Origin: Rhodospirillaceae bacterium
GTDB taxonomy: Bacteria > Pseudomonadota > Alphaproteobacteria > CACIAM-22H2
Direction of reading: 5' to 3'
NCBI GenBank assembly: GCA_022843945.1
Contig: JALHMR010000025.1
Coordinates: 1 to 64,000, forward strand
Length of the DNA: 64,000 nt
A program made the translations under genes and the position numbers. The notes below the pieces were generated by a model. It was given only the letters and a program-made list of their open reading frames with translations, had not been told where the DNA came from and ran no database searches. Below, in pieces: positions 1 to 8,172 of the stretch. Positions within the stretch are counted from its first letter, which is position 1, and the number at the start of each line of letters is the position of its first letter.

Positions 1-572
1 CGGGCGACGATGGCGGCCGGCGCGGTCGCGACGGGCGGGGTCGCGGCCACCGGCGAGGGTGCGGCAGGAGCCGGGGGCGCGGCCTGGGCAACACTCGGCG
101 GGGTATTCGGCGGGGTACTCGGCGGAGAGCTCGGTGTGGCGCTCGGTGAGGAACTCTTCGGCTCGGGGCTCGGCGGGGCTTCTGCTGCAGCGCTCGGCGG
201 GGTCTTCGGCGGGGTGCCGCTGCTGCGCAGGGCCTGGTCGTCGGCCAGGGCGGCGTCGCGGTCCTTGGTCAGACGCTCGACATCGGCCTGGCGCTGGGCG
301 CGCTGCTCGGGCGTGGTGCGCAGCGGCTTGGGCACGCTGGCGAGGTTGGGATACGGCCGTCCCTCGGCCGGCGGCGCATCGGCGATCGGCGGTGGCTTGT
401 CGCCGCCGAACAGGCTCTCGATGCCGCTGACGGCGCTGCGGCCCCATTCGATCGGGTTGTATTCCTTGGGTGTATCGGCGCAGCCGGCGAGCCAAAAAAA
501 CAGCGCTACACCCGCAAGCCGCCGGGCTGCTGCGTTGCGGCGGGTGCGGCGCAACAAGCGTGGCCTTACCAT
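1..572 (-). CDS. Proline-rich lipoprotein, N-terminal part (runs off the left edge)
   Basis: The minus strand is open from an ATG at 572 to the window edge with no stop, so the C-terminus is missing. The N-terminus has basic residues, a hydrophobic stretch and a lipobox (LAGC), so it is probably an acylated envelope lipoprotein. After it come the segments YPNLASVP and RLTKDRDAAL, then a low-complexity tail rich in TPP/SPP repeats encoded by the degenerate CGGCGGGGT-type repeats at about 90-215. The YPNLASVP segment followed by an Arg/Asp-rich helix is seen in alphaproteobacterial lipoproteins that can carry a C-terminal OmpA-type domain, but that domain is outside the window. The plus-strand ORF over the same bases is a GC-driven shadow. 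It is transcribed away from phaC, so the two genes share the 573-752 intergenic region. Confidence 0.7.
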   Translation of the reverse strand, partial: MVRPRLLRRTRRNAAARRLAGVALFFWLAGCADTPKEYNPIEWGRSAVSGIESLFGGDKPPPIADAPPAEGRPYPNLASVPKPLRTTPEQRAQRQADVERLTKDRDAALADDQALRSSGTPPKTPPSAAAEAPPSPEPKSSSPSATPSSPPSTPPNTPPSVAQAAPPAPAAPSPVAATPPVATAPAAIVA

Positions 573-698
573 GACATCGCCCGACCGCAGGGCAGCATTG
601 CCCGAAAGCACGCCATTTTCCCGGTGCAAAGCCTTTGGCAATCGTATAGAAATGTTAATCATTTCCGGTTCTTATGGGGGGAAGGATCATCGTAAATT

Positions 699-714
699 CA
701 GCGCCTTGGCGCTG
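699..714. promoter_or_regulatory. Perfect palindrome in the phaC leader
   Basis: CAGCGCC-tt-GGCGCTG lies 38 bp upstream of the phaC start codon. It could be an operator or a leader hairpin. Nothing nearby identifies a binding protein. Confidence 0.35.
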
Positions 715-752
715 GATTCGCGACCACGCGTACGGAGCATAGGGTTCGCGTC

Positions 753-2588
753 ATGGCCGATCAATCCAGTCCCGCTCGTCATCTTCCGCCCAAGCCTGAG
801 GCGCCGGCCGACTTGAAACTCCCCGATCCGGTCGAGCTGTCGCGCGTCATGACGCGCATCGCCGAGCAAAGCCAGCAGCTGGTCGCCAATTTCCTCGAGC
901 GCCAGTCGACGCAGGCCCCGCCGAGCCTCGACGCTCACGACCCGCTGAACATCGGCCAGGCCTTCTTCGACATGACCGCGCGCATCATGGCCAACCCGGC
1001 CAAGCTGGTGCAGGCGCAGCTCTCGCTGTGGAGCGACTACATGTCGCTCTGGCAGTCGACCACCCGCAAGATGCTCGGCGAGCCGACCGAGCCGGTCGTC
1101 AAGCCCGCCGCCGACGACCGCCGCTTCAAGGACTCGCTCTGGGACGAGAACTACGTCTTCGACTTCATCAAGCAGTCCTACCTGCTCTCAGCGCGCTGGA
1201 TGCAGTCCACCGTGCGCGACGTCGAGGGCCTCGACGACAAGACGGCCAAGAAGGTCGACTTCTACACCCGCCAGTTCGTCGACGCGATGGCGCCGAGCAA
1301 CTTCGCCATGACCAATCCCGAGGTGCTCAAGCGCACCATCGAGAGCGGCGGCGAGAACCTGCTCAAGGGCCTGTCCAACCTGCTCGACGACCTCGACCGC
1401 GGCAAGGGCAAGCTGGCCATTAAGATGACCGACATGGAGGCGTTTAAGGTCGGCGAGAACATCGCCGTGACGCCCGGCAAGGTCGTCTTCCAGAACGACC
1501 TGATGCAGCTCGTGCAGTACGAGCCGACGACCAACTCGGTCGCCAAGCGGCCGCTGCTGATCATCCCGCCATGGATCAACAAGTTCTACATTCTCGACCT
1601 GCGCGAGAAGAACTCGTTCATCAAATGGGCGGTCGCCCAGGGCCAGACCGTGTTCGTCGTCTCCTGGGTCAACCCGGGTGAGGAGCTCGCCGGCAAGACC
1701 TTCGACGACTACATGGTCGAGGGGCCGCTGGCGGCACTCGACGCCATGGAGAAGGCGACCGGCGAGAAAGAAGCCAACGTCATCGGCTACTGCCTCGGCG
1801 GCACCCTCCTCGCCTCGACGCTCGCCTGGATGCAGGCGCGCAAGGACGACCGCATCAAGAGCGCGACCTTCTTCACCACCATGGTCGATTTCGAGGAGGC
1901 CGGCGAGCTCTCGGTCTTCATCGACGAGGAGCAGCTCGCCTCGCTCGAGGAGAAGATGAGCGAGAAGGGCTATCTCGAAGGCCGCGACATGGCCATGACC
2001 TTCAACATGCTGCGCGCCAACGACCTGATCTGGTCGTTCGTGGTCAACAACTACCTGATGGGCAAGGACCCCTTCCCCTTCGACCTGCTCTACTGGAATT
2101 CCGATTCCACGCGCATGCCGGCGGCGATGCACTCCTTCTACCTGCGCCAGATGTACCAGGAGAACCGCCTGGTCAACGGCGACATCAAGCTGCTCGGCAC
2201 CAAGATCGATCTCTCCAAGATCAAGATCCCGGTCTACATCCTGTCGACGCGCGAGGACCACATCGCGCCCTGGCGCTCGACCTACGCCGCGACCCAGATC
2301 TACAAGGGCCCCCGCGAGTTCGTGCTCTCGGCCTCCGGGCACATCGCCGGCGTGGTCAACCCGCCGGCGGCGCAGAAATACTCGTACTGGACGAATAACA
2401 AGCTGCCGCCGACCCCCGAGGACTGGCTGGCCACGGCCACCCAGAACACGGGCTCATGGTGGCCGCACTGGAACGAGTGGATGAAGAAATACGCCGATGG
2501 CGAGGTCCCGCCACGCAAGCCCGGCGACGGCAAGCTCAAGGTCGTTGAGCCCGCCCCCGGCTCCTATGTGAAGGTGCGGTCGGTCTAG
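753..2588 (+). CDS. phaC: Class I poly(3-hydroxyalkanoate) synthase
   Basis: A 611-residue polymerase that joins (R)-3-hydroxyacyl-CoA units into PHB/PHA storage polymer at the granule surface. The length and N-terminal domain fit class I PhaC, which acts without a PhaE or PhaR partner. The lipase-like box GYCLGG contains the nucleophile Cys347. Downstream are the expected Asp (in STREDHIAPW) and His (in SGHIAGVVNPP) of the catalytic triad. The PWINKFYILDL segment typical of PhaC is also present. The ATG at 753 gives the full-length N-terminus. No phaA, phaB or phasin gene is adjacent, so it stands alone here. Identification is secure from the motifs and full-length similarity to the family. 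Confidence 0.97.
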   Translation: MADQSSPARHLPPKPEAPADLKLPDPVELSRVMTRIAEQSQQLVANFLERQSTQAPPSLDAHDPLNIGQAFFDMTARIMANPAKLVQAQLSLWSDYMSLWQSTTRKMLGEPTEPVVKPAADDRRFKDSLWDENYVFDFIKQSYLLSARWMQSTVRDVEGLDDKTAKKVDFYTRQFVDAMAPSNFAMTNPEVLKRTIESGGENLLKGLSNLLDDLDRGKGKLAIKMTDMEAFKVGENIAVTPGKVVFQNDLMQLVQYEPTTNSVAKRPLLIIPPWINKFYILDLREKNSFIKWAVAQGQTVFVVSWVNPGEELAGKTFDDYMVEGPLAALDAMEKATGEKEANVIGYCLGGTLLASTLAWMQARKDDRIKSATFFTTMVDFEEAGELSVFIDEEQLASLEEKMSEKGYLEGRDMAMTFNMLRANDLIWSFVVNNYLMGKDPFPFDLLYWNSDSTRMPAAMHSFYLRQMYQENRLVNGDIKLLGTKIDLSKIKIPVYILSTREDHIAPWRSTYAATQIYKGPREFVLSASGHIAGVVNPPAAQKYSYWTNNKLPPTPEDWLATATQNTGSWWPHWNEWMKKYADGEVPPRKPGDGKLKVVEPAPGSYVKVRSV

Positions 2589-2613
2589 CCGCGCAGTCGG
2601 AAACGATAGAGGT

Positions 2614-3588
2614 TCACTCCGGCTTAATGCCGGCCTGAGCCGCTACTTTCCCCCAGCGCTCGAGATCAACTGCGATGAGCCGGCGGAGCTCCGCCGCGTC
2701 GGCCGGCGTTATCTCGAAGCCGCTCGGCCCCAACCGCTCTTTCATCTCGGGGTCGCGTGCCGCCTGCAGGACGGCTTCCGAGAGCCTCGCCTGGATCGCT
2801 GGCGACGTGGCCGCGGGCGCCAGGATTCCGTACCAGGCCGTCACCTCGAACCCTGCCACGCCGGCCTCGATGACGGTCGGGATTGCCGGCATGCTGGAGA
2901 TGCGTTGGCGCTCGCCCACGCCCAGTGCCCGGACTCGCTTGCCATCGATGAACGGCATGGCGGCATTGATCGTGGCCAGCATGACCTGCGTCTGTCCCGT
3001 CGAGGTGTCCGTCAGCCCAGGCACCGAACCTCGATAGGGCACGTGCACGATATCGGTGCCGGTGAGCGACTTGAACAGTTCCATGCCAAGGTGATGGGGT
3101 GTCCCTACGCCCGTCGACGCATAGGAGAGCTTACCGGGAGCGGCTTTGGCGTGGGCGACGAGTTCGGCGACTGAGGTCACCGGCAGATCGGGTGAAACCA
3201 CCAGGGCAAAAGGCGTCGAGGCGAGCAGAGCGATCGGCGCGAAATCGGTCTTGATGTCAAAAGGAATGCTCTTCTGCAGGTAGGGATTGATGGTCACGGT
3301 GTTGGTGACCAGAAGGAGCGTGTACCCATCCGGCTGCGATCGGGCAACGAACTCGGCGCCGATGTTCCCGCCGGCACCGGGCTTGTTCTCGACCACCACC
3401 GGCTGGCCCCAGCGCGCGTTGAGCTTGCCGGAGACGTAGCGCGCCAGGAGATCGTTACCGCCGCCCGGGGCGAAGGGAACGACGAGCCGTATCGGCCGGT
3501 TGGGAAACTCGCTTTGTGCCTCTGCCGGGCCAGGTAAGAGCAGCCCCGCGAAGACCGCCAAGCCTGCGATGATCCTGTCGAACCGCAT
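2614..3588 (-). CDS. Bug/TctC-family periplasmic solute receptor
   Basis: A 324-residue tripartite-tricarboxylate-transporter type binding protein. It starts with a clear Sec signal peptide (MRFDRIIAGL..., cleavage near AEA-QS), followed by the family signature FPNRPIRLVVPFAPGGGNDLLAR. It would bind an organic acid or aromatic carboxylate in the periplasm. The open frame extends further upstream into the TetR gene, but the ATG at 3588 is followed at once by the signal peptide and has a GGGAGGC ribosome site, so I take that start. No TctA/TctB membrane genes are next to it, as is common for Bug orphans. It is likely co-transcribed with the TetR gene 16 bp upstream and may serve the divergent dioxygenase operon; the ligand cannot be read from sequence. 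Confidence 0.92.
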   Translation of the reverse strand: MRFDRIIAGLAVFAGLLLPGPAEAQSEFPNRPIRLVVPFAPGGGNDLLARYVSGKLNARWGQPVVVENKPGAGGNIGAEFVARSQPDGYTLLLVTNTVTINPYLQKSIPFDIKTDFAPIALLASTPFALVVSPDLPVTSVAELVAHAKAAPGKLSYASTGVGTPHHLGMELFKSLTGTDIVHVPYRGSVPGLTDTSTGQTQVMLATINAAMPFIDGKRVRALGVGERQRISSMPAIPTVIEAGVAGFEVTAWYGILAPAATSPAIQARLSEAVLQAARDPEMKERLGPSGFEITPADAAELRRLIAVDLERWGKVAAQAGIKPE

Positions 3589-3604
3589 CGTTGCCTCCCT
3601 ATGG

Positions 3605-4270
3605 CTATTCAGCTCGCATTTGTTTTTTCCTGGTGCGTTTTCCATCGGCAACCGAGCCGAGAAGCGTCGCGACCGCGCGCTGGATGCGGGAAGCGCGTTC
3701 GCGGGCGGCAGGTGGTCCAGCCACGCCGAGGAGCAGCCGCAGATGGGCGTAGCCCCGCAGAAGTTCCAGGAATTCCTCCGCCGATCGGCGCGCATCGAGG
3801 ATGGCGATATGCCGGCGCGCGGAAAGAGCGTTGAGGTAGTCCTCAAGAGCGCGGATTGAGGCCTCGGGACCGCTTCGGTAGAACAGGCGTCCCAGCGCCG
3901 GGAAGCGCCGGCTCTCCGCCACGACGATCCGGTGCAGCTCAATCGTCACCGGATCGAAGAGAATGGAAAGGACGCGCTGGGCATAGTCGCGTAAGACCTG
4001 CTCGACATCGCCATCGACGTCGAGGGTCAACGCACCGCCGATCATGCTGGCACAGAGATCCTCGATCAGCCCCTCGAAGAGCTCTTCTTTGGTCTTGAAA
4101 TGCCGATAAAGCGTCATCTTGGAGACGCCCGCCTCGGCGGCAATGGCCTCCATCGAGGCGTTGCCGAAGCCGTCTCTCAGAAAGACCGTCTGCGCCGCCT
4201 TCAGAATCGCGTGGCGCTTCTGTCCGGAACGCTGGTCTCTCCAAATGGCAAGCGGGCTACGGCTGAACAT
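3605..4270 (-). CDS. TetR-family transcriptional repressor
   Basis: A 221-residue regulator. Residues about 15-60 form the TetR helix-turn-helix (AGVSKMTLYRHFKTKEELFEGL), followed by a mostly helical ligand-binding domain of normal size. The longer ORF start at 4351 would overlap the divergent dioxygenase and its operator, so the ATG at 4270 (MFSRSPLAIW) is preferred. It lies divergent from the Rieske dioxygenase operon, and a perfect palindrome sits between them at 4301-4320. The simplest model is a repressor that controls its own operon (with the Bug receptor) and the dioxygenase operon in response to an aromatic or related ligand. That model is inference from arrangement. Confidence 0.92.
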   Translation of the reverse strand: MFSRSPLAIWRDQRSGQKRHAILKAAQTVFLRDGFGNASMEAIAAEAGVSKMTLYRHFKTKEELFEGLIEDLCASMIGGALTLDVDGDVEQVLRDYAQRVLSILFDPVTIELHRIVVAESRRFPALGRLFYRSGPEASIRALEDYLNALSARRHIAILDARRSAEEFLELLRGYAHLRLLLGVAGPPAARERASRIQRAVATLLGSVADGKRTRKKQMRAE

Positions 4271-4300
4271 CGAGGCTCCCTTGACTGGCCTTCGCACAAG

Positions 4301-4320
4301 ACGATACGGTAGAGTATCGT
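4301..4320. promoter_or_regulatory. Probable TetR operator
   Basis: ACGATAC-ggtaga-GTATCGT, a perfect 7-bp dyad with 6-bp spacer, lies in the 79-bp divergent region: 30 bp from the TetR start and 30 bp before the dioxygenase start. Size and location fit a TetR-dimer operator. Confidence 0.7.
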
Positions 4321-4349
4321 ATAGAGGCAAGCCATGCCAGAGGTCGCCC

Positions 4350-5708
4350 ATGGGCGTTGACGCGATGCTGACCCACCAGTCACTGCGCCGTCTCGTCGAG
4401 CCGGGACGGGTGCATCGCTCCCTTTACACAGATCCGCAGATCTTCGCTTTGGAGATGGAGCGCATATTCGGCGCTGCCTGGATTTATGTCGGCCACGAGA
4501 GCCAGGTGCCGCAGGTCGGTGACTTCGTCGCGACCCGCATCGGCCTCAAGCCTATCGTGCTGGTCCGGCACGAAGACGGAAAGGTTTATGCCCTGCACAA
4601 TCAGTGCGCCCATCGCGGCGCCATGGTCGTGGCGCCGGAAGCCGGCAATGCTCACGAGTTCCGCTGCTGCTATCACGGCTGGACCTACCATACCGACGGT
4701 AGGATCAAGAGCATCCCGCTCCAGCACGGCTATCCGGCTTGCCTCGATCCAAAGGATCCGAAGCTAGCGATGGTCCAGGTGCCGAGGGTCACTTCCTACC
4801 GGGGATTCATTTTCGCCAGCTTGGCGACAGATGGTCCCGACCTGCAGGAGTTCCTTGGCTATGCCGCCACATCCCTGGACGACATGGTCGACCGAGCGCC
4901 TGACGGCGAGATCGAAGCGGCCGGCGGTGTGTTCAAGCACGCCTACAACGGCAACTGGAAACTCTACCTCGAGAACCTCTGCGATGCGGCCCATCCGCTG
5001 TTCGTGCATCAGTCCTCGATCGAGGCAGCGAAGGCGCAGGCGGATACGGTCCATTCCGACGGAAGCGGCGAGATCGCCGTGCGGCAGATGCGCCAGAACG
5101 CGGCACCATATAGCTTCTGGGAATCGCAGGTCGGGATCTGGACCTACACCAACGGTCACAGCTTCTTGGGCGACTACCACGATGATGCCAAGCTCGTGGC
5201 GGCGATGAATGATCCCGTGTTCCGGGACTACATCGCGAAGCTTGAGGCCAGGAAGGGCAAGGAACGGGCGAAGAAGATCCTGGAAGTCCGGCGCTGGAAC
5301 ACGAACGTCTATCCCAATCTGTCATTCATGAGCCAGTTCCAGCAACTTCGCGTGGTGCATCCCGTCGCTCCCAACCGCACCGTCGTCTACACCTACAACT
5401 TCAGGCTCAAGGGTGCTCCAGAAGCAATGTTCGAGCAGACGATAGCCTTTGCCAATATCGTCAACGGCACCGGGTCTCTCGTCTTGACCGACGACCTGGA
5501 GACTTACGGGCGGATCGATGCCGGCCTGTCGAGCGAGGGAGCCGAGTGGCTGCAGATCGGGCGCGGCTTCACCAGCGACACGGCCGATGCCACCGGAGGG
5601 GTCAGGGGCAAGAATTCCACCAGCGAGGTCTACATCCGCAACATGTACGACGCATGGCTCACCTACATGACCGGTGAAGGTCAGCCGGTGCGGGCCGCGG
5701 CGCAATGA
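4350..5708 (+). CDS. Rieske-type aromatic-ring hydroxylating dioxygenase, large (alpha) subunit
   Basis: A 452-residue oxygenase subunit. The Rieske [2Fe-2S] motif is intact: Cys86-x-His88, 17 residues, Cys106-x2-His109. The mononuclear iron site is DAAHPLFVH (Asp212-x2-His215-x4-His220), with a DDLE acidic segment further on for the third ligand. The protein would insert O2 into an aromatic ring using electrons from a ferredoxin/reductase pair, which is not encoded nearby. The start at 4350 has AGAGG six bases upstream; 4365 is an alternative. The longer open frame overlaps the TetR gene and is rejected. It shares ATGA with the beta-subunit gene. The substrate is unknown; similarity in layout to benzoate, anthranilate and salicylate-type dioxygenases is only general. 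Confidence 0.95.
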   Translation: MGVDAMLTHQSLRRLVEPGRVHRSLYTDPQIFALEMERIFGAAWIYVGHESQVPQVGDFVATRIGLKPIVLVRHEDGKVYALHNQCAHRGAMVVAPEAGNAHEFRCCYHGWTYHTDGRIKSIPLQHGYPACLDPKDPKLAMVQVPRVTSYRGFIFASLATDGPDLQEFLGYAATSLDDMVDRAPDGEIEAAGGVFKHAYNGNWKLYLENLCDAAHPLFVHQSSIEAAKAQADTVHSDGSGEIAVRQMRQNAAPYSFWESQVGIWTYTNGHSFLGDYHDDAKLVAAMNDPVFRDYIAKLEARKGKERAKKILEVRRWNTNVYPNLSFMSQFQQLRVVHPVAPNRTVVYTYNFRLKGAPEAMFEQTIAFANIVNGTGSLVLTDDLETYGRIDAGLSSEGAEWLQIGRGFTSDTADATGGVRGKNSTSEVYIRNMYDAWLTYMTGEGQPVRAAAQ

Positions 5709-6193
5709 TCGGCGACAGCAGCTCGCGAGAGAAGGCCGAGGCCTTCCTGCTCCGGGAGGCGCGTCTGCTCGACGAAGCGCAGTACGAGCAGTGGCTGGCG
5801 CTGTTCACGCAGGATGCCTGGTACTGGGTGCCTTCACAGGCGGGGCAGACGAGCCCACGCGACACGGTTTCGCTGATCTACGACGATCGGCGCTTGCTCG
5901 AGACCCGGGTGCGCCGACTCCTCAACCCGAGCATTCATGCTCAGAACCCACCATCCCGGTCGAGCCGCATCGTCGCAAACGTCACCCTTGAGACCGACCG
6001 GGACGACGGCATTTTGGAGACGCGGTCTAAGCTGCTCCTGACCGAGTATAGGCGCAACCGGCTGCGGACCTACGCCGGAACGGCATGGCACCGTCTCGTG
6101 AGGGACGGCAAGGCGGCGTTCCGCATCGCATCAAAGCGTGTCGACCTGATCGACTGCGACGGGGAGCTCGAGGGGCTGGTCGTACCCTTGTGA
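5705..6193 (+). CDS. Ring-hydroxylating dioxygenase, small (beta) subunit
   Basis: A 162-residue subunit of the SnoaL-like/NTF2 fold that forms the alpha3beta3 hexamer with the preceding gene. Visible family features are EARLLDEAQYEQWLALFTQDAWYWVP near the N-terminus and the R-I-V-A-N-V-xLE...RSKLLLTEYRR core. The start codon overlaps the alpha-subunit stop (ATGA), so translation is coupled. It has no cofactor and supports structure and substrate fit. Family assignment is firm; substrate specificity is not readable. Confidence 0.93.
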   Translation: MIGDSSSREKAEAFLLREARLLDEAQYEQWLALFTQDAWYWVPSQAGQTSPRDTVSLIYDDRRLLETRVRRLLNPSIHAQNPPSRSSRIVANVTLETDRDDGILETRSKLLLTEYRRNRLRTYAGTAWHRLVRDGKAAFRIASKRVDLIDCDGELEGLVVPL

Positions 6194-6231
6194 GCCGCCC
6201 GCTCAACAAACTCAAGCTGGGGAGGAAAACA

Positions 6232-7230
6232 ATGACGAAATTCAACCTGCCGGCATTTTCAAAGCTTGCACTGACAGCACTGGTTGCCCTGGTCGCAGCG
6301 TCGAGCCTGGCCACCGAGGCGCAGGCTCAAGCCCGCGAGAAGATCACTTATCTGTTTCCTGCGCCCGGACTCCTGCCGGCCTTCTCACCTTTCAATATCG
6401 CCCGGCACAAGGGCTACTACACGGCCGAAGGCATCGATGTTGATTTCCAGGTCGGGCGCGGCGGCGCCGACGTGGCCAAGCAGGTCGGCACCAACAATGT
6501 CGAGCTCGGCGGCGGAATTGGTGACACCCCGATCGTGGTGCGCGCCAACGACGTGCCAGTGAAGGCCGTAGCGATCCTCGGCGGCCGCGGGCTGATCTTT
6601 CTGGTATCGCGCAACGACCGCGGCATCAAAGGCCCGGCCGACCTCAAGGGCAAGAAGGTGACGGTGGCCGGGCTCCAGGACTCGGCCTACTTTGCGCTCC
6701 TCGGCATGCTCGCCACGGTCAACCTGAAGAAATCGGATCTGGAGATACTTCCCGCCGGACCTGCCGGCGTCACGCGGCTGGTGATCGCCGGCGAGGCGGA
6801 TGCCATGGTCGGTGTCCCTGAATGGGCCTACGCCATCGAGCAGGGCGTGCCGGCGACGACCCAGCAGACGGAGCAATACTATCCGTCCATGGCCCAGGCG
6901 ATCCTGGCTTCCGACGACACCATCGCCAAGAAGCCGCAGGCCGTCCGGGCCTTCGTGCGCGCAACGCTGCGGGCGATGAAGGAGGTGATGGACAACCCTC
7001 AGCAGGCGACGGCAGACTTCATCGCTGCCGTGCCGCAGCACAAGGGCAAGGAAGCGGAGATGGAGGAGATCCTCACCCGCTATGCCAAGTTCGTCTATCC
7101 GGGCCAGGCGACGCTCGGCGCCATCGACGAGCGGCGGCTCAAGAACGTCCAGGATTTTCTTGTGAAGGAGGGCATCGTGCAGAAGCCCACGCCTTTGGCC
7201 GACCTCTACACCAACCAGTTCGTGCGGTAG
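6232..7230 (+). CDS. NitT/TauT-type ABC transporter substrate-binding protein
   Basis: A 332-residue periplasmic binding protein of the SsuA/ThiY-like fold. It starts with a signal peptide ending near AQA (about residue 32), and the segments FNIARHKGYYTAEGIDVDFQVG and LKGKKVTVAGLQDSAYFALLGML are typical. A strong GGGGAGGA site precedes the ATG at 6232; the longer frame overlaps the beta-subunit gene and is not used. It lies 38 bp after the dioxygenase beta gene and probably in the same transcript, suggesting it captures the dioxygenase substrate or a precursor. The permease and ATPase partners are not in the window, so it either borrows another transporter or they lie elsewhere. Confidence 0.92.
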   Translation: MTKFNLPAFSKLALTALVALVAASSLATEAQAQAREKITYLFPAPGLLPAFSPFNIARHKGYYTAEGIDVDFQVGRGGADVAKQVGTNNVELGGGIGDTPIVVRANDVPVKAVAILGGRGLIFLVSRNDRGIKGPADLKGKKVTVAGLQDSAYFALLGMLATVNLKKSDLEILPAGPAGVTRLVIAGEADAMVGVPEWAYAIEQGVPATTQQTEQYYPSMAQAILASDDTIAKKPQAVRAFVRATLRAMKEVMDNPQQATADFIAAVPQHKGKEAEMEEILTRYAKFVYPGQATLGAIDERRLKNVQDFLVKEGIVQKPTPLADLYTNQFVR

Positions 7231-7243
7231 TCGCTGCCGTCCG

Positions 7244-8083
7244 ATGTCCACGGTCTTCCGCCACTACACCCAGGCGGAACTCGATCGGAACTATGACCAG
7301 CGCGGCTGGGTAGCGAACGCGGCCGAGGTCATCGCGCGCTACGCCGAGAGCAGTGCGGCGACGCGCCACCGCCGGAAGTTCGAGACGGCTAGCTACGGAC
7401 CCTCCGCCGCCGAGGCGCTCGATATCTTCCCCTGCGGCAAAACGGGGGCGCCGACGCTGATCTTCATCCATGGCGGGGCCTGGCAAAACTTCACAAAGGA
7501 CGACTTTTCCCTGGTCGCCGACGGATTCATGGACCACGGGATCAATGTCGTGGTGGTCAATTTCGCCAAGATTACGGCTGTCAGACTTCCAGGCATGGTC
7601 GAACAGGTGCGGCGGGCCATCGCCTGGACCCGGGCGAACGCCGCGGGGTTCAACGCTGATCCCGAGCGCCTCTACCTCTGCGGCCAGTCCTCCGGCGCGC
7701 ATTTGGCCGCTTCCGCACTGGTGGCGCCCTACGGCAGCCCGGCCGAGGTCCGCGGCCTGACTCTGATCAGCGGCCCCTATGACCTCGAGCCGGTTCTGCT
7801 CAGTGCCCGCTCAAGCTACGTGAAGCTGGATTCCGCCGAAGCGGCCGCGCTCAGCCCTCAACGTCACGTGGCGCGGCTTACCTGCCCGGTACGGATGTTC
7901 TATGGCGAGCATGATACGGACGAGTTCCAGCGCCACTCGCTTGAGATGGCCGAGGCCGCCCGCCTAGCCGGTCGTTTGGCCGGGCTGACGCGGTTGGACG
8001 GGCTGAATCACTTCGAGACTGTGGAGGAGCTGGGACAACCCGACAGCCCTCTCGCCCAAGCGGTCCGAACGACGATGGCCTAG
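7244..8083 (+). CDS. Alpha/beta hydrolase, arylformamidase (KynB-type)-like
   Basis: A 279-residue cytoplasmic esterase/amidase-type hydrolase. HGGAW at residues 76-80 forms the oxyanion hole, GQSSG (147-151) holds the nucleophile Ser149, and GEHDTDEF and LNHFET supply the likely Asp and His. The HGG plus GxSxG pattern and size fit the kynurenine-formamidase/carboxylesterase group. It is 13 bp after the binding-protein gene, so it belongs to the TetR-controlled operon. A plausible role is to release an amine or acid from an amide or ester that feeds, or is made by, the dioxygenase. The true substrate is unknown. Confidence 0.88.
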   Translation: MSTVFRHYTQAELDRNYDQRGWVANAAEVIARYAESSAATRHRRKFETASYGPSAAEALDIFPCGKTGAPTLIFIHGGAWQNFTKDDFSLVADGFMDHGINVVVVNFAKITAVRLPGMVEQVRRAIAWTRANAAGFNADPERLYLCGQSSGAHLAASALVAPYGSPAEVRGLTLISGPYDLEPVLLSARSSYVKLDSAEAAALSPQRHVARLTCPVRMFYGEHDTDEFQRHSLEMAEAARLAGRLAGLTRLDGLNHFETVEELGQPDSPLAQAVRTTMA

Positions 8084-8172
8084 CCAGCGGCGCGGGGCAG
8101 CCGATCCCGCGCCTTGACGCGCCCCCGTCTGGCCTTAGGATGCCCGCCGACACCACGCGGAGCACAGTTTCC

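Noticed and set aside
10-816. Long plus-strand open frame over the lipoprotein at the left edge
   Set aside because: It is Gly/Ala/Arg-rich with no domain, no ribosome site and overlaps phaC. The minus strand has a lipobox and a coherent protein.
1188-2342. 384-codon minus-strand open frame inside phaC
   Set aside because: It lies wholly within a verified PHA synthase and is a GC codon-bias shadow.
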